Part shown: positions 32,290 through 43,958 of the stretch, piece after piece
How the letters are laid out: every line of letters begins with the position of its first letter
Numbering within the stretch: position 1 is the stretch's first letter
Assembly (NCBI GenBank): GCA_003254925.1
Contig: QANZ01021145.1
Coordinates: forward strand, 78,835 to 142,834
Reading direction: 5' to 3'
DNA from: Chamaecrista fasciculata
Lineage: Eukaryota; Streptophyta; Magnoliopsida; Fabales; Fabaceae
Length of the DNA stretch: 64,000 bases
Notes under the pieces: generated by a model
Told to the model about the DNA's origin: nothing
The model's database searches: none
Seen by the model: only the letters and a program-made list of their open reading frames with translations
Program-made: the position numbers and the translations under genes

Positions 32290-33115
32290 GATGGATTCAT
32301 TTCGGGTCTTGAAAGATTACTGAGTTGACAACTCGGTTCCTGAATGATTGAAATACACAGTTTACTCTCTAAAAAGTCAAATAAAATAGTATAAGGCAAA
32401 AGACCCTAACGTTTGCGGTGATTTTCAGTTATGCCCCTAACGTTTCATTTGTGTCAGTTGTGCCCCTAATATGAAACGTTAGTTTCAATTATGTTCCCAA
32501 TTTTAACTCAATGTTGATGTGTCTATTTTTTTTACTTGTGTGTCATTTTTTGTTCTGAATTGAATATGTGGCAAGATGACTGGATAAATAAAAATCCCTG
32601 ATTTATTTTTTATCCACCATGACATTCTTACGTGGTATAAGGCTTGTGAAGATGAAGAGGAAGATGTCAAAAAAATTTTAGGGTAGTAATTTTTTGGTTT
32701 AGAGAATGTAAATTCACGTAGAAATGTCATGGTGGATAAGAAATAAATCAGGGATGTTTTATTTATCCTGTCATCTTGTCACATATTCAATTCAGAACAA
32801 AAAATTTACACACAAGTAAAATTGGGGGCATAATTGAAACTAACGTTTCACATTGGGGGCACAACTGACACAAATGAAACATTAGGGGCATAACTGAAAA
32901 TGACCGCAAACGTTAGGGCCACGAAAGGGTCTTTTGCCAAGAGTATAATTATTTGTCTTTTTCATAGGCTAATAAGTAGTGTACCATTTTAATATTTCAA
33001 GGACTAAAGAGTATACCATTGTATTCTTATATGGTCTAAACTATGCATTTCAATTTTTCAAAATCTAAATTATCGATTCGATGATTTTTCAAGGACAAAA
33101 TTATTAGTTTGCTCA
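32290..33115. repeat. GAGTAAAC-family MITE split by the GGCAAAAG element
   Basis: Family phrases GGTCTTGAAAGATTACTGAG and GTTCCTGAATGATTGAAAT lead into 32,395, and the second half resumes at 32,939 to end TTATTAGTTTGCTC near 33,115. The corresponding sequence in the right arm (41,015-41,273) has no insert. Confidence 0.6.
32395..32938. mobile_element. Fold-back element, GGCAAAAGACCC family
   Basis: 544 bp bounded by GGCAAAAGACCC and GGGTCTTTTGCC, with a 10-bp duplication that differs at one base (AATAGTATAA and AAGAGTATAA). It shares arms and centre with the copy at 18.6 kb. It is inside the left arm of the large inverted duplication, and the right arm lacks it. Confidence 0.85.
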
Positions 33116-33892
33116 TTCATTTTCAACAACAATAATCGAGTTTCAGTATCAAAATTAGATCCTTTATATATATATATATATATATATAAACTTCGATGTA
33201 CTCATTTACCTTGGATTCTAAAACACCCTGGACATTTTCGAGAGAGGATCTTCTATAGTGCATTATAGCTTTGTAGTGCTTAGAGAGAAAGGAACAATAA
33301 GAGAGACAAAATATCAGTGGGACCCACACTTCTAACATGTAGTCTCTCTAACTATTCTTTTCTCTGTCAGCACTACATTTGTTGTGCACTACAGGGGAAC
33401 CACTTGCAAACATTTTCTTCAGAGTTTGATGAAGTTTCATTGGTCTTTTTTCTTTTTGGAACAAAAGACTTCATTGGTTTTTCATTTCTGAGGATCCCAA
33501 AGAGTATCATAAACAAAAGGCCAAAGTCTTATTTTGGTCTCACAAGTTTGCTCAAAGTTATATTTTGATCCCTGAAGTTTCCAAAAAGTTCCACCATTAG
33601 TCCCTAGCTAGCTTCTTTGCATCCACTTTTTTCATTAAAAGAAGGGAAAAACTAACTTTAATCTCCAAGAAGTTTTATTTTTTTGCATTAAGATCATTTT
33701 ACTTTTATAATAGGATCAAAATGTAAGTAAAAAACAAATTTGGGTTTTAATCGGTTTTCCCGAAAAACAGAACTTCTTCTTCTTCTTCTTCATCCTTGTC
33801 GTTGGTGACAAAGCTAGATGATGGCACCATCTCCACCCGCATTGATCATCGACGTTGACCTGTCGGATCTTCGTCTTCGGCTTTATCGCTGT

Positions 33893-34219
33893 TCAAGACT
33901 TGGTACTTGAAACATAGTCCGATGTCAAAGATGATAACGGATTTTTGTTGCCACCGGAGATCCCCTTCAACGTGCAAGAACGACAAGCATAGGTCATCTG
34001 AGGAGCGACGGTGCCTGAGATCTTGATCTTTGTAAAAGGCTGCCAGTTGAAGCAGAGGACCTTCTGGACATGGCGAATCGCTATGAAGTTGGCCAGGTGA
34101 ACCGTAGCGTCACAATTTAGGCAGAGAAAAGCGGAATCAACACCACAATAGAGAAACGCCTCAGAATCACAAAGCCCACATATTCTCGACTTCATTATTC
34201 CAAGAATAAAGTCAATCAA
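33893..34219 (-). pseudogene. BBX32-like single B-box protein fragment
   Basis: The frame has 108 residues; the family start is probably Met9 (MKSRICGLCDSEAFLYC), with ATG at 34,195. A single N-terminal B-box is seen with Cys14, Cys17, Cys25, Cys33, Cys36, Asp37, His41 and His50 in the usual order (LCLNCDATVHLANF). A tail like that of BBX32 follows (YACRSC, then SSLTSDYVSSTKS). Class V B-box proteins bind other BBX or HY5-type regulators in light signalling in the nucleus. The end is well short of BBX32 (about 220 residues), and the usual LCxxC after the box reads LCFNW. It sits between the arms of the large inverted duplication. It is either a truncated pseudogene or a microprotein of the BBX30/31 type; the broken tail favours a pseudogene. 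Confidence 0.7.
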
Positions 34220-34559
34220 TCAATCAAGTAAGTGTTGAGTATAATGAATGAATCAATTGATTGAATAAGAAGAGAATGCAAGATTTAAGTGTTAATTGAA
34301 GCATAATTAAATTTATATATTTAAAATTACTTGACCATCAACATATATGTACATACCCTGTGTTTTGAAGAAATGCTAACTTCAGAGTGAGTTCTGCACA
34401 AGAACAATCGACGAAATTCTCCATTTAAGCAACTTTTCTCTTTAAACAAGAAATTGCAAAGTAACAAGAAAGAAAAACACAAAATTAAAGAGAAGAAAAT
34501 GGTTTCAGATGACCGGAACATAAAGGAGAAGAGATTGTTAAGGTTTCACCTTCTACATA

Positions 34560-35034
34560 TTGATTTGGGCTTCACTTATGGCTCTCTCGCTTAATCATTT
34601 TGAGTTGATAAAGCTTTCATTCTTTGACCGTTCTTTTTTGTAACTAAATTAAAAATCTGATAACATTAATTAGCGTGTAACTAATTTTAAAATCTGATAA
34701 CATAAATTAAGGATTTAATACCATTGATTAAATTTCTTATTAAGGTTTCACCTTCTTTTTATTAATTTGGTTTTCACTTAATCACTTGTGGCTCTCTCAC
34801 TTATAAAGCTTTCATTCTTTTCTCTTTCTTTTTTGTCAAACTATTTAAGACTAAAATTTGGTTTGGAAAAAATCTATGGCCTCTCGACTTATCAACTTTT
34901 TTTATCTTGTGGTATGTGTTACACAAATCTCGAGACAAAAAAATTGATCTAGTGGTCGAGTGTATATCATTACCCGTTTAGTTGTAGTCCTTGACATATT
35001 CACTTAGTAATTTTTCCATTTTTGTCTCTTAAAA
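34560..35034 (-). repeat. Opposite-strand copy of the array unit next to the left arm
   Basis: The inverse of the array words is here: GGGCTTCACTTATGGCTCTC, ATAAAGCTTTCATTCTTT, CTCGAGACAAAAAAATTGAT and CCTTGACATATTCACTTAGT. Thus the inverted duplication also covers array DNA. Homology passes straight into the truncated hAT transposase at 35,035. Confidence 0.75.
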
Positions 35035-36049
35035 ATTCATAATTTGCACTATTATAGTTTGCATCAAAATTTTTTTCCAAAAACGCCTTCTTCTCTTTTG
35101 CATCAACAATTCTCCAGCTACTTTATAGTTTGCAGTATTATATGTCACAACTTGTACAAAAGTTTCTCCACCCACTTCCACCACTATCACATCTAACATT
35201 TCTAAAACTTTATTTGTAGTTTTAGAGATATCAGACACTTCTTGAGAACATAAAAAGATTGTTTCCTTATGACTATTCACAAGAAAATTACATATAGATC
35301 TTCTCTTACTATTAGTCAATACATCAAACATAATAGAACAACCATGTTTCTTCCAAATTTGTTTGTGCTCCTCTATCATATTTGTAGTTTCACTTACTTA
35401 TTTATTCAAGAATTTCTCTCTTATCTCATGATCTGAGGGTGGCTTGAATCCACATCCATGCCTTGCAACCAATTCAAACATCTTTTAGAACTTAGGATCT
35501 TTTGCACAATTTAAAGGGATCACACTAGAATAAAAGAATCTAGCAATTTGTTGGCAGTTGGCACGCTTCCTCCCTCAAGTCTTTCTTCGAGATTTCGTCA
35601 ATGTTTTTTTGAGTGCTTTCTCCTTTTGTCTTCTTGAAAGATAATGCACCAATATCTCCTCTACTTATCTCCTTTTGTTTCCCTTTGATATTAATTTTTT
35701 GTGCATCTCCTCTTTCTACTACATCATCTTCTCCTATAATTCCCATCCAGTTCAATAGCTCTGAATGTTTCCTTTTGACTATAACTAGTACCATTTGTTT
35801 CCTCACATCATCGGGTACTGAGGCACAAGCTTTAACATCTTTATTAGTACAAGCTAAGTGGTGTTTGAAGCGAAAAATACCACCTGTACAAACTTTGTTA
35901 CAATACTTGCATCGAACTTTTCTACTATCTCCATCAACATCATAACCATGTTGCCATCCCACATCGGTTCTATTTCTTCCTTTTCTTTTAGTTTGAGAAC
36001 CACTAGTTCCCCCACTCACAATTGCTTGGCTCTGAGTCCCAGATTCCAT
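35029..36049 (-). pseudogene. Truncated hAT transposase (BED finger plus start of DUF659)
   Basis: The first block, 35,540-36,049 (169 residues), begins MESGTQSQ. It has a BED zinc finger near residues 33-67 (VRCKYCNKVCTGG, then RFKHHLAC) and the following charged linker. The second block, 35,029-35,379, matches the start of the DUF659 domain (MIEEHKQIWKKHGCSIM, ICNFLVNSHKETIFL, KVAGELLMQKRRR). The DNA between them continues the same protein with in-frame stops (around 35,397 and 35,487), and the protein ends abruptly near 35,035 where unrelated repeat DNA begins. The catalytic RNase-H-like core and dimerisation domain are missing. No terminal inverted repeats were found. It is a dead 5' part of an autonomous hAT element. 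Confidence 0.85.
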
Positions 36050-37204
36050 AGTAGAGGAGATATTATATTAATAATACAATCTTCAAGCACCTAAGTGACA
36101 TGAACATCAACCACTTAAGCTTTAAAACTCCTAAAGTGACACATATTATATTATAAACAATAAATTAACATAAAACATGCTAGTCGTATATAATGATACC
36201 AATCAATGCGTAAAAAATGGAAAGATTAGAAGAATATAATCCAAATTAATATAGGGATGAACCAACACATAAACATAAGGGTTTTGCTTGAAAGGACGAT
36301 TATTGTGAAAAATTTCTTCTCCACCGTTAGATGGCTATTGAATCGGGAGCACATAGTACTTTTTTTATTTTTTCTTTTTTTTTTTAATAAAATATAGAGA
36401 GAAAGAAACATACTAGCAATTGTCACAACAAGCGCAAAATTTTTGTAGAAATGTTCTAAACATAAAACAATCCTAGGAATTAGCATTAAAATCGAATGAG
36501 AAAAACCCTAAAATTCAAGAGAAATTGCATCTTAAACTCTAGAGAAGTGAATCTTTAAGACAAGATTACATACTTGAGGAATAGGATAGATCTATGAGCA
36601 AGTTGTTGATCGCTGGTTTTCTCCTATTCTAGCTAGTTAAGATCTTAGGAGTCGCTTCACAAGATCAATGAAATCTATATTATAAGTTGAAGAGGCTGGG
36701 TTGTATAGATGAATTGCTAAACTAGCTATTCTTTGTGAGTGCGTATATATATACACACACATACCCTAGAGTTATAAATCGAAATTGGATCTTTCTAGAT
36801 TTCTCTACAGTTGTCTGGATTTGAACAATTTTAAATCGTTAGATTTAATTCTTGTTTACCGTTGAGATCGTGCCACGTGGCGACCTCATTTTATGAAACA
36901 CATTATATCATCAAATAAAACGATGCGTTTTCGTATGTGTTAGTGGGGCATGCAAATTTTAGAAGACTTCCATGGGAGCTTCAATCCAAAGGATCAGGTC
37001 ATCATAAATCATAGCATAATATGCCCATATTAAGATGATTTTGGATAAGGTGGATTCATTTGCATGTATTAATTATTTTCAAAGATTACTTCCTTTCTTA
37101 ACATCTCTCATTTGGTAAAAGTATTTAGTAATTTATTGTAAATATATATTTTATTTGCTTTTATTTAAATTCCTAAAATGATAGTAGAAAGATTTGGAAT
37201 GATT
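36050..37204. other. DNA upstream of the broken hAT transposase
   Basis: This could include the untranslated leader and terminal repeat of the original hAT element, but no convincing terminal repeat was found. A small (TA)n/(CA)n tract lies near 36,745. No gene was recognised. Confidence 0.4.
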
Positions 37205-37428
37205 CTTGATAACCAGGTCTCTAAAAAAGTGAAATACACAATTTAGTCTTTAAAAGATCTAAAGAATATACTCTTTAGTCCCTGAAAGAACCAAATGATA
37301 TAATCTTTAGTCCATAGAAATAAATAACTGTTTGGATCTTTAAGAGACTAAACTATATATTATAATCTTTTAAAGACTAATTTGTCAACTCGATAATCTT
37401 TAGGAGCCGAATTATTATTAGTTTACCA
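37205..37428. repeat. Worn GAGTAAAC-family MITE
   Basis: GGTCTCTAAAAAAGTGAAAT, TTTAGTCCCTGAAAGAACC and the closing ATTATTAGTTTACC show the family pattern. No target duplication is visible. Confidence 0.5.
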
Positions 37429-37489
37429 ATGAAATTTAGATGGTGTATGAGTCGTCAAGAGCTGGCACCTATTTCAATTAATTTATTTA

Positions 37490-37650
37490 TTTTTCATTTT
37501 TTTTTGGCTTTTCCATATATTTTTCCGTTAAAAAAAAGACAAAATTGATTTTTAATTCCTAAAAGTTTGAATTTTTGCATTAAGGACATTTTTCTCTATA
37601 ATAGAACCATAATGTAATAAAAAAGAAATAACTTGGGGGTTTTTAGTTTA
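37490..37650 (+). repeat. Third, partial copy of the arm's inner end
   Basis: Words like TTTTGCATTAAGGACATTTT, ATAATAGAACCATAATGTAA and AACTTGGGGGTTTTTAG parallel 33,640-33,770, and both are followed by a CT-rich stretch with TTCTTC or CTCTCTC. It lies between the arms in direct orientation to the left arm. Confidence 0.55.
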
Positions 37651-39439
37651 TTTCACCACAAAAAACAACTCTTCTCTCTCGGCTCTCTCTCTCCATTGCC
37701 TTCTTTGCCTCTGTTTTCGCTTTCCGTCAGCCACCACCCTCTTCGCCGCCGTTATCGTCTCCAACCACCGTCTCTTCCTCTTCTTGTTTATATATATGGA
37801 TGAACTAACACATAATTTTTCATTTCTTTTTTGTTCTTAAGGTTTTCAATTTTTAATTGTTAGTCCTTATCATGATTTAATATGATTTTTACTGATATCT
37901 CAAAAGTGCACAACTAATTTAAAAAAATTCCCTATAACTCAAACATCTCCTAATAAATGAATTGAAATAGAAAAAAAAAAATCCACCCTGATCTCATTGC
38001 AATAGCATACACAACGTCTCCTCACATTCTTACTCATCGAATAATGAGATCACATAAGCCAAAAAATTAGATCTCTTTAATTCCCATTTTTTCAAAATTT
38101 TAAAATATAAAATTGTTGTTAGGTAACAAAATCAAACAAGTCCATTAATGTTTCTAGGAGATAAATCAAATCATCCAAAAAAAATTGTCTAACTTTGAGG
38201 GACTAATATGAAAATTTAACCCCTTTTTAGACTAACACATAATATATCAATAGATGAATTAATATAACTCGTGCAACGCACGCGAATATCACTAATATAT
38301 ATATATATATATATAAAAGATTAATCTTATTTGAGTTTTATAGCTATCCTTTATGTGAATTATTTTTCCACATTGTAGAGAGTCTTCTCTTCAAGAGTGC
38401 CTTGCCGCTGAGCATGCATATGCAATTTGATCACCATATTAATTGGGGGTAAAAGACAGAAAGAAATTTATTTTAATTAATATTAATGTCAAATTGATGG
38501 ATACAGATTTACTGAATTTGCTAAGAAATTGACTGTGTAAATTTTAAATATATAAAGAATTAAAGATAAAACAATAAAAGCTTGGATTTATCTCTTCTTT
38601 TTTTTTTCTATATATGATATGTGCAGTGCTTCTCTCTCATCACTAAAATCTAAAAACTTAATTTCTCCAAAAATGAAAATAGAAAAACCAAATTCTTAAT
38701 TGGAATAAAATCTTCGTTAGTTATTGAATAAATTTGGTTTTAGATTTATGTAGTTTTCTTCTTTTTGTACATTATAGAATTTACAATTATCTTTAATAAT
38801 GACCATGAGATTTTTGTATACAGTTTAATAAATTTATATGCATGTTCTTACGGTTACAGATTATTTTTGTTTCATTATTAATAATAAACTTAGCTCATAT
38901 GCTAAAATGTGATTTCCAAAATTCTTTAACTAATCAAAATGAGAGATTTTATTTTATCACTTCAAGATTTTTTGTTAAATTACTTTCTAGATTATTGAAT
39001 TAAATAAATTAAAGAATCTACAAAAAATTAAAATTGAAATCAATTTTTTACCATAAAATAAGTATTTTCAAATTTTAAAATATTAAATTTATTATTTAAC
39101 TATTTTGTAAATTAACTAAGAGGATTTTATGTCCTCTTTAAATAAATTATTTGGTTAATTTATTTGAACTAGTTAATAGGTGTTTTTACTTTTGAAATAT
39201 AAAATTATATTGATAATCTTGAATTTTTCTGAGAATGTGATTTGAGTTTTGTTATGCTTTGAGTAAAACTTTAATTTAGATATTAATACTCTAACCATGC
39301 TCGTCAGTTCAAAAAACTTTTAAAGGCGCAATCAAAGGTTGACCTAGTTGGTAAAGTGGCGACTCAAAACAGGCCAGCCGGCCTGAGCTCGCCCAAGCCA
39401 AATTTCAGTCCAACTTTTAAGGGCGCCAACAAATGTTGG
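37651..39439. other. CT-rich patch and AT-rich DNA between the inverted arms
   Basis: 37,670-37,790 is GC/CT-rich (CTCTCGGCTCTCTCTCTCC, CTTCGCCGCCGTTATC) like a gene leader or Ser/Pro-coding start, but no frame is convincing. A (TA)n run is at 38,298-38,315. From 39,310, TGGCCCAGTTGG and related words begin array-like DNA. No gene was recognised. Confidence 0.4.
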
Positions 39440-40384
39440 CCCAGTTGGTAGAGAGACCATAGATTTTTCCAAACCAAATTTTAATTTAAATAGTTTGACA
39501 AAAAAGAAAGAGGAAAGGAAAGCTTTACTAATTCAAAGGGATTAAGCGAGAGAGCCACAAAAGGTGAAACCTTAATAGGATATTTATTTAATGGTATTAA
39601 ATCTTTAATTAATGTTATCAGACTTTCAATTTAGTTACAAGCTAAGAAATCAGAACTATCATTTGTAGCCAAAAGAAAATTTTGAATTTTTAGTGGACAA
39701 AAATGGAAAAATAACTTAGTGAATATGTCAAGGACTAAAACCAAACGGGTAATGATATAGACTCCAGCATCAGATCAATTTTTTTGTCTCGAGATTTGTG
39801 TAGCACATACTACAAGATAAAAAAAAGTTGGTCGGATTGATGGTAGAGAGGCCATAGATTTTTCTAAACTAGATTTTAATCTTAAATAGTTTGACATATT
39901 AAAAAACAAAGTGGAAAGAATGAAAGCTTTACCAACTCAAATGGGATTAAGCAAGAGAGCCACAAGTGAAGACTTAATCAATAAGCAGAAGGTGAAACCT
40001 TAATAAGAAATTTAGTCAATTGTATTAAATCAAAAATTAATATTATCGGATTTTCAATTTATTTACAAGCTAACTAGTCAGAACTGTCATTTGTAGCCAA
40101 AACAAAATTTTGAATTTTTAAGGGACAAAGATGGAAAAATGACTAAGTGAATATGTCAAGGACTAAAACCAAACGGGTAATGATATAGACTCCACCGTTG
40201 GATCTGATAAACTTTATTTTGTCTCAAGATTAGTGTACGTAGCACATATCTCAAGACCAAAAAAAGTTGATCTAATCCGACGATGAAGAGGCGCCATAGA
40301 TTTTTCCAAACCAAATTTTAGTCTTAAATAGTTTGACGAAAAGGAAAGGGGAAAGAGTGAAAGCTTGCTTTACCAAATTTGTGT
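39440..40384 (+). repeat. Tandem array, first part (units of about 380-400 bp)
   Basis: Recurrent words mark each unit: GATTAAGC.AGAGAGCCACAA, GACTAAGTGAATATGTCAAG, CCAAACGGGTAATGATATAG, TTTTGTCTCGAGATTTGTGT and GGCCATAGATTTTTC. About two and a half units are present before the right arm of the inverted duplication begins. No coding capacity. Confidence 0.8.
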
Positions 40385-42055
40385 CTTTTTTACTTACATT
40401 TTGATCCTATTATAAAAGGTTTTAATGCAAAAAATAAAACTTTCGGGAGATTAAAGTTAGTTTTTCCCTTTTCTTTAACGAAAAAAGTGGATGCAAAAAT
40501 GCTACCTAGGGACTAACGGTGAAACTTTTTGAAAACTTGAGGAACCAAAAAAGAATAAAAAAAACTTGAGAGATCAAAATAGAATTTTAAGCAAACTTGA
40601 GGGACCAAAATAGGACTTTGGCCTTTTGTTTATGATACTCTTTGGGAATCCTCAGAAATGAAAGACCAATAGGACCTTTGTTCAAAAAAAACAAGACCGA
40701 TGAGACCTCATCAAATTCTGAAGAAAATGTCTGGGAGTAGTTCCACTGTAGTGCACTACAAGTGTAGTGCTAAATAGAAAGGACAGTTAGAGACAGTAAA
40801 TGTTAAAAGTTTGGGTACCACTTACATTTTGTCTGTTTAACTTTTCATTTATCTCTTGGCACTATACCTATAATGCATTATAGGAGATCCTCTCTCGAAA
40901 ATGTTCAGGGTGTTTCAGAATCCAAGGTAAATGAGTACATCGAAGTTTATATATATATATATATATAAAGGATTTAATTTAGAGACTGAAACTCGATTCT
41001 TGTTGAAAATGAAAGAGCAAACTAATAATTTGGTTCATGAAAAATCATCAAATTGATAATTCAAAAATTTAAATGCATAGTTTAGACCATATAAGATTAA
41101 AATGGTATACTCTTTATTCCTTGAAATATTAAAATGGTACACTACTTAGACTATGAAAAAGACAAATAAGTATACTATTTTGACTTTGTATAGATTAAGC
41201 GGTGTATTTTAATCGTTTAGGAATCGAGTTGTCAGCTCAGTGATCTTTCAATGACGGAATTATTAGTTTACTCAAAATGAATCCATTCCTATAGTTCTAG
41301 AGTAAACAAACAATTTAGCCACTGAAAGATCACCGAATTAGTTCTCTTTTGCTGTGGCAGATTTGAAAACTTTTATTTATAAGTCCAACTTATATTGGAT
41401 CAAAAGGTTTAGTTACAGCACTGAACTAGAGCTTTCAATCATCATTTTTGTTAAATACAATTTATAAATGGTTTAAGCTATTGTACATGTAAAGAGTTTA
41501 TCGTTAGTGTAAGTGTCATTGCATTTGTATTTAATGTATATATCTTATATTATATGACTCTACTTTTTTCTGGTAGTCGGTCTTTATAATACTATAGTGT
41601 AAAATTAATGAATTATATACTATAAAAAGTAATTAAAAAATACCACCACTCTCTCTCCCCACTCACTCTCCCAACTTCTTTAAAAAAACTAAATGAATTA
41701 AAAAAATACAAAAAACAATAAAAATTTAAAAAAATGCCACCATTCTCTCTCCCCACTCACTCTCTCCATATGAGGTAATTTCAAATTGGTCCTAAATATT
41801 TTATTTATTTTAGATAAGTCTTACATATTTTTATAATTTCTCAAATTGATCTCAAACTTACTCTTTTATCAATATAAAAATTTAATATAATCTCCAATTT
41901 TATATATATTGTCGGAAATGGATATATTTTATGAAAGAAAAGAAAAAAGGATTCTGCAGTCAAAACATTTACACAAGAATTAAATAAGCTGATATTAATT
42001 AGAATAATTGTTCACTTAAAGTGATCGAAAAAATTAACCTCATATATACATAAAT
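40385..42055. repeat. Right arm of the large inverted duplication
   Basis: It matches the left arm in reverse order. It contains GGGACCAAAATAGGACTTTG near 40,600, the (TA)n run at 40,950-40,966, a GAGCAAACTAATAATTTGG MITE (41,015-41,273), and at about 41,640-41,760 a doubled block ACCACTCTCTCTCCCCACTC absent from the left arm. Its outer end is near CATATATACATAAATCC. Confidence 0.85.
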
Positions 42056-42527
42056 CCTTGATCATGGGACCAAACAACACACCCACAGAATCGACCCAAC
42101 AACTCGAGCCACCATCCACTTGTCATGGGAAAATACATGAGAAACATAAATCCTTGATCTTTTAAAAATTATTGACCATTTGACAGAAACAGAAAAAAAA
42201 AAAAAAGATTCATTGAACCTAAAAAAATTAAACCGGTAATATTATTTCATGTCTTTAAAGGGATAATATTAGCAATGGAGAAACTTTTACAAATTAATCA
42301 TAATGTGTACTGAAATTAGCTTTTAAAAAGTAATTAATTAATTAATTAAAATAAGCACAATGTAATATAATCAAGATACTTCAAATTATATAAATAGCAA
42401 TGTATATTATATTCTATATGTTTCAACTAATTAATTATACATGGATAAAAGTTTAAAAAAAGAGGAAAAAAAATAAGAAATTTAATCAGTAGTATTAAAT
42501 CTTTAATTAATGTTATCATATTTTTAA

Positions 42528-42911
42528 GGCTGTGCACTTTTGGTCCTCTAACTTTCGCAAAGGTCTCAATTTGGTCCCCTAACTTTTTTTGTTGCAATTC
42601 TGGTCCCCTAACTTTTGAAAAAGTCTCAATTTGGTCCCCTAACTTTTTTTGTTGCAATTTTGGTCCCCTAACTTTTGAAAACGTCTCACCGTTGGTCCCC
42701 TAACTTTTGCAAAAGTCTCAATTTTGGTCCCCTAACTTGGGACCAATGGTGAGACGTTTTCAAAAGTTAGGGGACCAAAATTGCAACAAAAAAGTTAGAG
42801 GACCATGGTGAGACGTTTTCAAAAGTTAGGGGACCAAAATTGCAACAAAAAAGTTAGGGGACCAAATTGAGACTTTTGCGAAAGTTAGGGAACCAAAAAT
42901 GCACTTAAGCC
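42528..42911. mobile_element. Fold-back MITE, GGCCAAAG-like subfamily
   Basis: 384 bp, GGCTGTGCACTTTTGGTCC to GCACTTAAGCC, with a perfect 9-bp duplication TATTTTTAA (42,519-42,527 and 42,912-42,920). The arms hold six or more copies of TTTGGTCCCCTAACTTT about 40 bases apart. The arms are much more alike than in other copies, so it is probably young. It interrupts a tandem array unit. Confidence 0.92.
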
Positions 42912-43760
42912 TATTTTTAATTTAGTTACAAGCTAAGTTAGAACTATCATTCTTAGCCAAAAGAAAATTTTGAATTTTTAAAGAACAAAAATGAAAAAAA
43001 TGACTAAGTGAATATGTCCAAATCTAAAATCAAATAGGTAATGATATAGACTCCACCATCATATCCAATTCTTTTGTCTTGAGATTTGTGTAGAACATAT
43101 CTCAAAACAAAAAGTTGATCAGATTTGACGATGGAGAGGCCATAGATTTTTCCAAACCAAGTTTTAGTCTTAAATAGTTTGACAAAAAAAGAAAGGGCAA
43201 AGAGTGAAAGCGTTACTCACTTAGATAAAAGGGATTAAGCCACAGAGCCACAACAAAAAATGATTAAGTGAATATGTCCAAATCTAAAGCCAAACGAGTA
43301 ATGATATAGACTCCATCGTCAGATCCAATTCTTTTGTCTCGAGATTTGTGTAGCACATATCTCAAAACAAAAAAGTTCATCAGATCCAACGATGGAGAGG
43401 CCATAGTTTCCAAACCAAATTTCAGTCTTAAATAGTTTGACAAAAAAGAAAGGGGAAACATTGAAAGCTTTACCAACTCATATAAGAGGGATTAAGTCCA
43501 AAAGCCACAACGAAAAATGACTAAGTGAATATGTCTAGATCTAAAACCAAACGGGTAATGATATAAACTCCACTGTGATATTCAATTTTTTTGTCTCGAG
43601 ATTTGTGTAGCACATATCTCAAAACAAAAAAAGTTGATCAGATTCGACAGTGAAGAGGCCATAGATTTCAGTCAAAACAAAAATGAAAGGGAGAAGAGTG
43701 AAAGCTTTACCATTTCAGATGAGAGGGATTAAGCCAGAGAGCCACAAGTGAAGCTCATCT
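42912..43760 (+). repeat. Tandem array, second part (units of about 250-280 bp)
   Basis: Three shorter units with the same words as the array at 39.4 kb continue after the right arm and the 42,528 element. Unit length is shorter because the ATCAGACTTTCAATTTAGTT portion is missing. The final unit ends with GAGCCACAAGTGAAGC, followed by unrelated DNA and then the ARPC1 exon copy. Confidence 0.8.
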
Positions 43761-43958
43761 AAGAGTTCTCTCACCGATCCATTGATTTTTTTAACCACTT
43801 GAAATTGGTCCATGGTATACATGGATATTGATGATGCTATTGGATTCTTATGAGATTCATATGCATATACGCATGTTTTTTTTAAAATAATAAACTATGT
43901 GTATTTTTTGTTTTTTAAATTAAAAAATTGTTTTTCAAAAATAAAATCAAACACGTCC

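Larger units (their letters stand above)
31492..33745. repeat. Left arm of a large inverted duplication
   Basis: Read inward, this arm matches the inverse of 40,385-42,055. Anchor words shared in opposite direction are CGATCACTTTAAGTGAACAA at the outer end, TCCAATATAAGTTGGACTTA, AAATCTGCCACAGCAAAAGAG, the (TA)n run next to CTTCGATGTACTCATTTACC, and ACTTACATTTTGATCCTAT (as GTAAGT at the inner end). The left arm is longer mainly because of the 544-bp element at 32,395. By eye the two arms agree at roughly 80-90 per cent. Confidence 0.85.

Noticed and set aside
35613-36094. Plus-strand frames of 110 and 78 codons
   Set aside because: They are opposite-strand shadows of the hAT BED-finger frame.
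37670-37790. Ser/Pro-rich gene start in the CT-rich patch
   Set aside because: No frame has both a start and sustained coding character; it resembles a leader or captured CT-rich DNA.
39440-43760. Spaced repeats suggesting a CRISPR array
   Set aside because: Units of 250-400 bp are joined head to tail with diverged copies; there is no short repeat and unique spacer pattern, and the genome is eukaryotic.
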